NCBI GenBank assembly: GCA_011049095.1
Contig: DSDE01000077.1
Span: 1 to 9,214 of the forward strand
DNA: 9,214 nucleotides
From: Fidelibacterota bacterium
GTDB taxonomy: Bacteria > Fidelibacterota > Fidelibacteria > Fidelibacterales > DSDE01
Direction of reading: 5' to 3'
Made by a program: the position numbers and the translations under genes. The notes under the pieces were generated by a model. It searched no databases. It had not been told where the DNA came from and was given only the letters and a program-made list of their open reading frames with translations. This document shows, piece by piece, positions 1-7,600 of this stretch. Each line of letters opens with the position of its first letter. The stretch's first letter is position 1.

Positions 1-110
1 GGTTTTTTTTCAGAATTAGGCTCAGAGTGAAAGTAATTCTTCTCAATCCAATGCTGATACCATTTTTCTTCACAAAGCTTTGGCTCGTAAATCTTAGGCA
101 GTTCCTTCAT
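1..110 (-). CDS. valS: Valyl-tRNA synthetase, N-terminal fragment (cut by window edge)
   Basis: Only the first 36 codons are in the window; the frame is open at the left edge. The product begins MKELPKIYEPKLCEEKWYQH and continues through WIEKNYFHSEPNSEKK. This matches the start of valyl-tRNA synthetase (class I aminoacyl-tRNA synthetase that charges tRNA-Val in the cytoplasm), where a 'K.Y.P...E.KWY..W.....F' opening precedes the conserved PPPNVTG segment, which here would lie just outside the window. The start codon is well set by GGAGGA four bases upstream. The upstream gene ends about 210 bases away, so valS probably has its own promoter. The N-termini of isoleucyl- and leucyl-tRNA synthetases are related in style, but the YEPK..EEKWY pattern and the tail SEPNSEKK favour ValRS. 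Identification is by recognition of a short stretch. Confidence 0.85.
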   Translation of the reverse strand, partial: MKELPKIYEPKLCEEKWYQHWIEKNYFHSEPNSEKK

Positions 111-114
111 TTAA

Positions 115-120
115 TCCTCC
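115..120 (-). promoter_or_regulatory. Shine-Dalgarno of valS (GGAGGA)
   Basis: On the minus strand GGAGGA is followed by TTAA and then ATG at 110. This is a strong ribosome binding site with four-base spacing, the same spacing as in the neighbouring bactofilin-like gene. It fixes the start of the truncated valS. Confidence 0.8.
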
Positions 121-252
121 GATAGTAATTCCAAAAAAGAGTGTGTCTTTTATCAATCTGATGCCGGCGCTGCCATAATTGTGCTGAATATTTCGATTTA
201 TCCTAAAATCAGCGCTAAAAATATTTTCTTTGCTTTGCCGGTTCATAGCTTA

Positions 253-284
253 CAAAGCTAATGGAAATTGACGTGAAAGTCAAA
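253..284 (-). promoter_or_regulatory. Possible Bacteroidetes-type promoter for valS
   Basis: Reading the minus strand, TTTGAC (284-279) is followed, 20 bases after its TTG, by TAGCTTTG (260-253). This fits the -33 TTG / -7 TAnnTTTG pattern known for the primary sigma factor of Bacteroidetes. The position, about 140 bases before the valS start and after the preceding gene's stop, suits a valS promoter. The same bases form two small inverted repeats (246-260 and 268-283), which could be chance. The motif is short and the AT content is high, so this is a suggestion only. Confidence 0.3.
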
Positions 285-319
285 TTGAGTTATATGCAGA
301 AAGTTCTTTTTCGCGTGAA

Positions 320-1423
320 TCAGCCTTTATTTTGCTCAGTTTTTTCTGAATTTGCAGAGATTCCAGGTGTATGGGAGCGTCGCTGCTTCCGTTCATTCAC
401 AATTGCAAAGCAAACGGAACCAAAACCGCTAATGATCCAAAATCCGATAATGAAAGCATTCAAAACCGGGATTTTAAGAGCGATATAGAGAATAATCATA
501 CCAGTGACAAGAGGCAAATAATTTTTACTGAATGCTTCACTGTTGCGACCGATGAGATTTCCTATTAAAAGGGCTAGCGGAAACTGTCCCAAGAAGATAC
601 TAAATGCATAGATGGCGAGCAAAAGCACAGAAACGGGGATGGTGACAAGCCCAACCATAAGAATAACCGCCACAATTGGTATAGCAATCACATAGAGCAT
701 ACCCCACAGTGTCATAGAAACAGTTTTAGCCTGGATCAATACGCCGGAGCGAGCCAAAGTTTCTGGGAAGAGTCGATGCCAAAGCAAACCAATGAGCAGC
801 GAGCTGATAAAAAATGCAAGGGAGAAGCCACGTCGATGATGCCGATTCATATCCCTGAAAGTCCGGTCATCATCCAATTCATCTGCGGTATATTTTCCGG
901 TGATGAGGGAGCCTGACTCGCGGATAATATTTTTCCCATCAATGGATACATCATTGTTAATCACGCCTCTTAAAATCACATTTCCAGCCTTTACATTGAC
1001 AGGCCCTTCAATTTGTCCATCTAAAATGACATCACCAGCGCGAATCCGTACCATTCCGTATATTTCCGCATCCTTATCCACCGTGATGCTTCCAGCAAAA
1101 ATATTCAAATCACCGTGAACTTTCCCGATTACCACCACATCTCCACCGAAGAGATAAGTATTTTTCCAGGAGAGGCCGCCCAAAACCAGTTCACCGCCAA
1201 AGAGATAGACAGAGTTCCTGGCTTCACCCTGGAAATCAATTTCTCCGCCCATGAGAAAAAGATTGCCGCCAATTTCGCCTTTAACGCTTATTTCTCCGCC
1301 CAGAGCTGCTAAATCATCGGTAAAAACACCATCCAGATTGATTTTATCTGCAGCTTTAAATTCCATGCCCTGGAGCATCGTTCCAATGAGAACCATTGCC
1401 AAGGAAACTTTGATTTTATTCAT
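320..1423 (-). CDS. Exported membrane protein with bactofilin-like beta-helix repeats and about five membrane spans
   Basis: This 367-residue protein starts at ATG 1423, because GGAGGT lies four bases upstream; the in-frame ATG at 1435 overlaps that ribosome site and would add only four residues. Residues 1-25 resemble a signal peptide ending FKA. Residues 37-174 hold eight repeats of a hydrophobic turn (LGG, LMGGE, LFGGE, LFGGD, IFAGS and so on) at residues 37, 54, 71, 88, 105, 124, 141 and 158. The spacing is 17 residues with one of 19, as expected for a right-handed beta-helix of the bactofilin (polymer-forming cytoskeletal) type. An acidic then basic linker (ELDDD, RHHRRG) leads to hydrophobic spans near 199-216, 236-259, 260-291, 302-316 and 320-342, and a basic tail (NERKQRRS). 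With an exported N-terminus, five spans put the tail in the cytoplasm and the beta-helix in the periplasm. Function is unknown; a cell-envelope scaffold role is inference. It follows the operon terminator at 1553-1578 and so probably has its own promoter, though none is convincing. Confidence 0.85.
   Translation of the reverse strand: MNKIKVSLAMVLIGTMLQGMEFKAADKINLDGVFTDDLAALGGEISVKGEIGGNLFLMGGEIDFQGEARNSVYLFGGELVLGGLSWKNTYLFGGDVVVIGKVHGDLNIFAGSITVDKDAEIYGMVRIRAGDVILDGQIEGPVNVKAGNVILRGVINNDVSIDGKNIIRESGSLITGKYTADELDDDRTFRDMNRHHRRGFSLAFFISSLLIGLLWHRLFPETLARSGVLIQAKTVSMTLWGMLYVIAIPIVAVILMVGLVTIPVSVLLLAIYAFSIFLGQFPLALLIGNLIGRNSEAFSKNYLPLVTGMIILYIALKIPVLNAFIIGFWIISGFGSVCFAIVNERKQRRSHTPGISANSEKTEQNKG
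902..1315 (-). repeat. Eight 17-residue bactofilin-like beta-helix repeats (protein-level)
   Basis: Each unit centres on a five- to seven-residue pattern of alternating hydrophobics followed by GG or AG, then E, D, S or N (for example NLFLMGGE, SVYLFGGE, NTYLFGGD, DLNIFAGS, PVNVKAGN). Six of the seven intervals are exactly 17 residues; the fifth is 19. The repeats are diverged at DNA level, so this is an old protein repeat and not a recent tandem duplication. Confidence 0.75.
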
Positions 1424-1427
1424 AATT

Positions 1428-1433
1428 ACCTCC
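1428..1433 (-). promoter_or_regulatory. Shine-Dalgarno GGAGGT that sets the start at 1423
   Basis: The minus strand reads ATGGAGGTAATTATG across 1435-1421. The first ATG shares its G with the GGAGGT element and has no ribosome site of its own nearby, whereas the second ATG sits four bases after GGAGGT. The second is therefore the likely start, and the signal peptide then begins MNKIK, a normal basic n-region. Confidence 0.8.
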
Positions 1434-1552
1434 ATTGCATTTAGACAGTCAGCGCTTATAATTGTTGTCTATTTTTTTCATCTGCCAAAATAGAGAATTC
1501 AAATTAAAAATAAAAGTATCTTATAGAAGATTTTTTGTTCTGTTCTAAAAGA

Positions 1553-1578
1553 AAAAGCCCCCATCACTGAGGGCTTTT
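1553..1578 (-). terminator. Rho-independent terminator after the surface-protein operon
   Basis: AAAAGCCC (1553-1560) and GGGCTTTT (1571-1578) form an eight-pair stem around a ten-base loop. On the minus strand the stem ends GGGGCTTTTTCTTTT, giving a good T-run. It lies 25 bases after the stop of the T9SS-tailed gene. A weaker T4 run on the plus strand means it could act both ways, but no plus-strand gene is seen. Confidence 0.85.
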
Positions 1579-1602
1579 CTCAAACGAAATGTTCTGAAAA
1601 GA

Positions 1603-3627
1603 TTATTTTATATAAATCATTTTCATTGTGGCTGAGTGGTTTCCAGCTTTCAGATTGTAGAAATAGAGACCTGTTGAAACAGGTGCGCCAAAATCATTGG
1701 TGCCATCCCAGTTGATACGATAAGAACCGGCATTTTGCAGGCCGACATCAAAGGTGCGCACAACCTGACCGAGGGCATTATAGACCACCAGGGAGACATT
1801 GCTCATTTCAGGAATGCTGAACTCAATAGTGGTTGTGGGGTTGAAGGGGTTGGGATAGTTCTGATTCAGAGCAAACGCAGCGGGAACATTGCTAATAGGT
1901 TCGACTGAAGTCGGTACATTGTTGTCGAAATCCCAGAGATAGTAGAAATTTGGATTGATGCTTCCCCAAGCGCTGAAAAGAGTGAAAGTAGGATCAGAAT
2001 CATTGATATTCTCGATATGGTTCAGACCGTAACCGGATTCATTGTCACCACCACCGATACCGAACTTAAATTCCTGACCAATAAGGTTGTTGGAGCTGTC
2101 GGGTCCATAGGTGAAAATAACGGTATAGACAGAGTCACCGGCAACTGCATCGCCATGGGTACCATCATCCCACATCTTTTTTTCTTCGGTACCCTGCAGG
2201 GTGCTTCCCCACTGAGTCCAGCCACCAGAAGCAGGGCCATTCATGAAGACGCCCCATTCATCAATCTGATCGACGGAATTGACGGTAAAATTGCCCTGGA
2301 TATCATTGAGTACGATGCCATTGGCAACGTGACGATAGGCGGGACGCAGATCCAGTTCGAAAGTAACGGTTACATCCTGGCTCAGGACATTGGTATTGCG
2401 GAAGCGGGGCATACGACGGGCATCCACGTTGGAATTTTCCATATCCACGACTTCAAATCCATCTGCACCAACAACGACTTCGCGGCGCTCGGCTTCTGAA
2501 TTATTGCTGCCGGTATAGTCAAAGTTAAAATAGACTTCGCGGGATTCTGCACCGCCGGCAGGAATCTTGTAATACTGATAGAAAAGATTTCCCCCAACGG
2601 GCATAACCAGCTCTTCTACTGTGACTTCGTAGGTATTGCCGGCAAATCCGACGCGTGTCATTCCGGCTTCGGCATAGACGGCGGTATTGAAGTATCCAAA
2701 ACGGACACAGAGGCTGTCATCAACATCAAAACCATTTTCGACAATGGCATTGGTGAGGTCAGCGCGGAAAGTAATGGAAATTGTGTCACCTTCCACCAGG
2801 CTGGGGGCTTCATTGTTCCACCATACCCACTGTACAGTAGTATCAGCACGGAGGTCAATTCCGCGGTTTTCATTATCAGGATAATAGGCATCAGCTACGT
2901 TTTCAGAGTGACCATCCCAATCAGTTCCATTATTGTGGAAACGGTACATAAAACCGATATATGGTGCGCCATCCAGCGGTAAGCGCATATGGATATTCCA
3001 GTATCCGCTTTCACCTTCTTGGGTCAGGGCATACATACCGGGATTCCAAAAGCCGACATACTCCCCGTTGGCATTATTGCCACCGCCAACCCAGCTGAGA
3101 ATTTTGGCGGGATCAAATTCGATATCATTGCTCATGTTGACGCGGAAATATACGTCAAGTGAATCGGGATCATCTTCAAAGGGAACAACTCCCCATGGAT
3201 GACCGACATAGGCCATATCCAGAACGGTATCCTGTGCGGGAATGACAAAAGAGCGGTTATCAAGGTATTGTCCGCCCGGCAGATCATTTTCCCAGTAAGA
3301 AGTCAGGTCACCAGTGATGGGATCAGCAATCGCGCCGCCAAATTTAAATTCGACATTGGTACCGATATATGTGTTATCAAAGGACCAGACTTTTTCCCAG
3401 TAGTCACCACCAACGTTAGTAAGTAAATCAACATCACCGGTCCAGTCGCCATCCTGGTAAGAACCAGGGTCTCCAACCTGCAGATTTCCGCGGATATCCA
3501 CATATCCGGTGGTATCTGTGATACCTTGAACCATCGACGTATTCGCGCGAAACGTCACATTGACCGCGCCAAAAGCCATGGTCGCTACCAGCAGTACACT
3601 TAAAACTGTGGCAAGCATTTTCTTCAT
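1603..3627 (-). CDS. Secreted multi-module protein with T9SS type A sorting domain
   Basis: This 674-residue protein has a clear signal peptide (residues 1-20, MKKMLATVLSVLLVATMAFG). It then shows four diverged modules, each opening with a strand like VTFRAN (23-28), VYFRVN (159-164), ITFRAD (285-290) and VTFELD (421-426). Each module also has a pair of later strands, W/Y-x-V followed 18-21 residues on by a Y/F-K/R-F-like strand: EFKFGG at 93, FMYRFHN at 226, YQYYKI at 350 and EFKFGI at 519. This layout recalls the E-set or starch-binding-like beta-sandwiches of SusE/SusF and CBM20/48 proteins. That relation is inference and no binding residue is identified. Residues 583-674 are a T9SS type A sorting domain (NQNYPNPFNPTT, VVYNALGQVVRTF, GLYFYNLKAG, ending MIYIK). 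The protein is thus predicted to cross the outer membrane by type IX secretion and be surface-bound or released. GGAGG lies seven bases before the ATG. It is the last gene of the operon, 30 bases after the PorV-like gene. Confidence 0.9.
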   Translation of the reverse strand: MKKMLATVLSVLLVATMAFGAVNVTFRANTSMVQGITDTTGYVDIRGNLQVGDPGSYQDGDWTGDVDLLTNVGGDYWEKVWSFDNTYIGTNVEFKFGGAIADPITGDLTSYWENDLPGGQYLDNRSFVIPAQDTVLDMAYVGHPWGVVPFEDDPDSLDVYFRVNMSNDIEFDPAKILSWVGGGNNANGEYVGFWNPGMYALTQEGESGYWNIHMRLPLDGAPYIGFMYRFHNNGTDWDGHSENVADAYYPDNENRGIDLRADTTVQWVWWNNEAPSLVEGDTISITFRADLTNAIVENGFDVDDSLCVRFGYFNTAVYAEAGMTRVGFAGNTYEVTVEELVMPVGGNLFYQYYKIPAGGAESREVYFNFDYTGSNNSEAERREVVVGADGFEVVDMENSNVDARRMPRFRNTNVLSQDVTVTFELDLRPAYRHVANGIVLNDIQGNFTVNSVDQIDEWGVFMNGPASGGWTQWGSTLQGTEEKKMWDDGTHGDAVAGDSVYTVIFTYGPDSSNNLIGQEFKFGIGGGDNESGYGLNHIENINDSDPTFTLFSAWGSINPNFYYLWDFDNNVPTSVEPISNVPAAFALNQNYPNPFNPTTTIEFSIPEMSNVSLVVYNALGQVVRTFDVGLQNAGSYRINWDGTNDFGAPVSTGLYFYNLKAGNHSATMKMIYIK

Positions 3628-3657
3628 CGTTCTTCCTCCATTTGTTTAAGGTTTGTT

Positions 3658-4683
3658 TTAGAAAGTCAGACTTACACCAAAAGTCTGCACATTTTCAAAA
3701 TGTTTAAATTCCTGGAAACTATAATCTAAGGAGATTCCGTTGATCCCTCTCTGCAGAATCAGACCGCCACCAAGGGTCAGACCTTCGATGGTATCATCAT
3801 CACCCAGAGCTTTGTATCCGGCACGGAGCGCCAGAACATTCATCACACGCCATTCTGCGCCCACATTAATCGATTCCATATTATCAGATGGAACGACGGC
3901 ATCAGTACTGAGAGCAATGGTTCCCAGCGCACCCATAGATTTTTCATAAGCCAGACCGATTCTAAAGAGGAGTGGCAGCGGATAAGCTTCGGTTTTCATC
4001 CGGGCCACAAGGGTTTCATTATGGCCAAGATTATCAGGATCAATATCAATTCTCCTATAAAGATCAGGCCCATTCATTTCCATATCAGAGCCATAATTGG
4101 CGATACTCATACCAATATTCAGCCCGTTGAGCTGTGTTTTAAAAAGAATACCCACATCCACCGCCACAGTGGATGCTTTCTCATGCCAAATATTTTGCTG
4201 GAGAAATTTCACTGCGCCGCCGATTGAGAAGCGGTCGGTAAGCATTCTGGCATAATTGAGCGTCAGATTGAAATCATTGGCGTCCCAGTATTCACCAGCG
4301 CCTTCCTGCAGGTATTCCGTTGTTACCTCTTCTTCACCATAGTTTAGGTTGAAAAAGCTGACTCCAATGGCATCCTGACGCGTGGGCTTAAACACCAAAG
4401 CGCCATAGTTTATTTCAGTATCCACCAGCCATTTTGTCGCTGAGAAGGTCACGGTATTTTTATCCAATTGAGCGATGGCGCCCGGATTCCAGTATATGGC
4501 TGCCGCATCGCTTGCCCGTGCTACCATGCTGCTGCCCTGGGAAAGCCCCTTCGCACCAACACCAATTCCTAAAAAATTGGCTGCGCTTCCGGCAATCTTC
4601 TTTTGGGCAAAGAGAGAGACTGAAAGCATCATTGTCAAAAGAACCGCTTTTTGAATTCCGTTGCTAATATGTTTTATCTTCAT
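3658..4683 (-). CDS. PorV/PorQ-family outer-membrane beta-barrel protein
   Basis: This 341-residue protein has a signal peptide ending near residue 26 (LLTMMLSVSLFAQ). The family hallmark follows directly: GIGVGAKGLSQGSSMVARAS then DAAAIYWNPGAIAQL (residues 39-73). The G.GA...G.......D..A.YWNPA/G signature is typical of PorV, PorQ and FadL-like UPF0164 proteins. The rest consists of alternating amphipathic strands and ends in phenylalanine (VQTFGVSLTF), as outer-membrane barrels do. PorV in Bacteroidetes is the outer-membrane shuttle that takes T9SS cargo from the translocon to the attachment complex. Paralogues are common in this superphylum and their roles are mostly unknown. It sits between two genes whose products have T9SS-like C-terminal domains, which fits a dedicated partner role but does not prove it. 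GGGGTGA is seven bases before the ATG, and the gene starts 16 bases after the stop of the preceding gene. Confidence 0.85.
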   Translation of the reverse strand: MKIKHISNGIQKAVLLTMMLSVSLFAQKKIAGSAANFLGIGVGAKGLSQGSSMVARASDAAAIYWNPGAIAQLDKNTVTFSATKWLVDTEINYGALVFKPTRQDAIGVSFFNLNYGEEEVTTEYLQEGAGEYWDANDFNLTLNYARMLTDRFSIGGAVKFLQQNIWHEKASTVAVDVGILFKTQLNGLNIGMSIANYGSDMEMNGPDLYRRIDIDPDNLGHNETLVARMKTEAYPLPLLFRIGLAYEKSMGALGTIALSTDAVVPSDNMESINVGAEWRVMNVLALRAGYKALGDDDTIEGLTLGGGLILQRGINGISLDYSFQEFKHFENVQTFGVSLTF

Positions 4684-4699
4684 CGTTTCTTCACCCCGT

Positions 4700-7600
4700 T
4701 TATTTTATAACTGCCAATTTGCCGCGTTTGGTACCTTTAGGCGTCTCTATTACATAGAAATAGACGCCGTAAGCAATATCCAGATTCTCCTTAGTCTTTA
4801 AATCCCAGGTGACTGTGCTGTTGTGGAGTGTGCTTTTATTCTCGATGGTGCGCACATGTTCGCCGCGGGTGGTAAAAAGCATCACTTGGGAATCGTAGGG
4901 CAGATTTGAGAAATAGACTCTGCGCTCTCCTCGCCCGCTGGTAACACCCGGCGGCAATGGCGGCTCGAAGCTGTGTGCTGCCACATACGGATTGGGAAAG
5001 ACTCTGATTTCGCTGAGCAAATCTTCAATTTTCGTTTCATCAATTGATGGAACAACAGGACGATAACGGAAAATATCACCCTGCCGGAAAGGTTTCGTTG
5101 TCTTGATAATCAGACTGTCACCCACCCCCAGAGCAAAGGTGCTGTCGGGATAAAGATTTGATTTTTTAAAGATTAGCATCCAGGTGAAGAAATATTCAAC
5201 TTCATCGCTTCCATCTTCAAGCTGAATCTTATCAAAAACGAAGAGATTGTCAGCCGGGTCTAAAACGTTATTTCCGTTATTATCCGACCATATAAGCTCA
5301 TTATCGTAGCCCTCACTCATGTTTGTCATTTTGAAATTGGTGGCCACATTTTCTGGCAATCCCATATTATTCAGCGCCGTAGCCTGGAGAAAATCACTGT
5401 TGTTTACGGAAAATTGGTCATTATCATCAAATACCAGGGCATAATCACTGGGATAAAGCACCGGTGTGAGCACTCTTCCGCCACCCACATTGATGGCTGT
5501 CGTGCCAAAACTGACCGTGTAGCCACCTTCAAAATTCCAGCCAGTGAGACTGTCCACCAGCTCTACTTTCCATTGATTGTTGAAGACAAGTTGGATGCCA
5601 TCAAAAATATCAGAGTCTTTCGTTTCCGGCGCAAAGTTTGAGCCGGCGATATTAGGACTTTCAAAGACCGGATAATACTGGAAGCGACAGATGAGAGAAT
5701 CGGTGGGAAAAACTCCGCTGATATTTGCTTTTAGAAAACCACTAACTGGCATCAGGGTATAGTTTGCCGGATTGATTAGAGCACCGGTGAGTGATTTGAG
5801 TTCAAAACTCTCAGGACGCAGGTTTACAAAGCCTATAGGCGTGGGAATCGTATCGTTGTGTTTTATGGTAATCGTGTAGAAATTGGAATCGAGAACTGAA
5901 TAGGATGTGGTAAGGCGGCGCAGCTCTTGCGGGTCTTTGTATTCAAAATTCGCCTCACCCGGATCAGGCACGCCATTTCCGTTTAGGTCGTTGGCCAGCG
6001 TCCAGTCACCGTCATTGTCAACCCCATCGGTGGCCTCATCTTTGAAGCTGACGATGTAGCTATGGTCTTTCAGGGCAGTGGGATCAACGATTCTTGCCTT
6101 GATGGAGCCGGAGCTTACGCGGCGAATCTCTTCCAGCTCTTCCAGCCCTTCAGAAGAAGTATAGCCCGGAGCTGTCGGTCCGGGGACAACGACAACTGTA
6201 TTCACATCTGTGATGACCTCATAAGTCACTTCATCAATGCTGATACGTTTTGTATTTTCAGAAGGGAGAATATTTCTCTCTGAATCACCCCGGTCATAAG
6301 CCACAACAGCATAGTAATAAGTCCGTCCATTGCTCACGCTGCTATCTACCCAGCTATGCTGCAGACCGGTATCATCTCCAAGGTAGGGCACATAGCCATC
6401 TGTCTGCTCAAGCAGCTCTTGAGATGCATAAAAGGGGCCGGTGATACCATTCTTCAAATCAAACTGAACAATGGGTTTATGAGCAACCACCGTTCCCAGA
6501 GAATTAGTAACCGTATAGACATCATTAAAGTTAGGATCAGTGGAGCGATATATCTTATAGCCTTCAAAATCTTTTTCTTTGAGAACGGGATCAATGGAAG
6601 CTTCTGCCCTACGGTCCCAATAGAGTCTGACATAGCCATCACCGGCAACTGCCCAGACATTGGGTTTCAGCGGCGGTGTGGGGAATCGGTAGTCGCTGTC
6701 GTATATATCTTTCACTGTTTTAAGGTTGCGATACATATGGGGCAGATCGTGTCCATAGAGCAGCGCGATGGAAAAACGCTCGGTTTGCCCGGCTCGCAGG
6801 GGAAAATACCCGGAGCTAAACACAAAGTCACCATCTTCACCGCCGACGGGGCGTCCATCCTGGATGGAAGAAGGCACATCAAAATAACCCGGCGCCATCA
6901 TTTCCCAGAGGGCTTCGTCATTTTTCATCGGGAAATCGCCTGCCGGCACAAAATAATTGAAGGCAGAAAGACCGATCTGATCGCTTTCGTCAGGGTCAGT
7001 GGCATCAAAATTTGGCTCACCTGGATCAGGAATGCCATTGCCTTCGGTACCGTCAGGATCATTGGTATTGGGAATGCCATCGCTGCCCACGTCATCATAC
7101 ATAGGGTCCCAGTCTCCATCATTGTCAATACCGTCATCACGTCGCTCATCTATCATTGGATTAAGGAGCCCGTTTCCACTTATATAGTTGACATACATCG
7201 TAGGATTGACAATATCAAAGAGAATATTGCCCTCCTGGTCTTTTCTGACCTGCCGGTAATGCAGGTAATAGTTTTCATCAATGAGGCCGTCAAAGTCATT
7301 GTCAACACCATCAAATGCGTTGGGATTGACGATCATATCGGTCTGGCTTGTGGCACCTGGCCTCAGAATTTCATTTCCTTCCGGCATTAGTGTATCACCG
7401 GCTGCTAAAGTCATTGACCAGCCACCACGAGTTGTAAATGTCTGTGCTGTGCTAGTCACTGTGGCCACGCTTCTTTCATAGTTATCATCAATCAGCACAA
7501 TTTTTGAGCCATTTTGAAGGATGCGCATTTTAAAATCATTTTCTGTAAAATAATCACCGCTGCCATATTCTGCAGCATCACGATCGTTGTCAATGCCATC

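Noticed and set aside
94..246. 50-codon minus-strand open frame ahead of and overlapping the valS start (MNRQSKENIF...NEGTA)
   Set aside because: It has no Shine-Dalgarno, although every neighbour has a clear one, no recognisable motif, and it overlaps the valS start and ribosome site by reading through them. Length is compatible with chance.
246..260. Hairpin TAGCTT-ACA-AAGCTA as a terminator for the bactofilin-like gene
   Set aside because: The stem is only six A/T-rich pairs and no T-run follows on either strand; it also overlaps the possible promoter element.
1436..1552. Promoter for the bactofilin-like gene (TTGGCA and TATAAG elements)
   Set aside because: The two elements are separated by 22 bases, too far for a standard promoter, and the alternatives in this AT-rich stretch are no better. 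A promoter is likely here but cannot be pinned down.
2017..2499. 160-codon plus-strand open frame
   Set aside because: It is antisense to the T9SS-tailed protein, with no ribosome site or recognisable domain; the minus-strand frame is clearly the real gene.
6356..7390. 344-codon plus-strand open frame
   Set aside because: It lies wholly antisense to the giant secreted protein, has no ribosome site, and its composition follows from the reverse complement of D- and N-rich codons. The opposite frame has a signal peptide, domains and operon spacing.
6013..7600. Recurring DNA motif CATTGTCAAnnCCATC (near 6013, 7119, 7297 and 7586) as dispersed regulatory or recombination repeats
   Set aside because: All copies are in the same reading frame and encode the DGxDNDxD loop of the giant protein, so protein-level repetition explains them.
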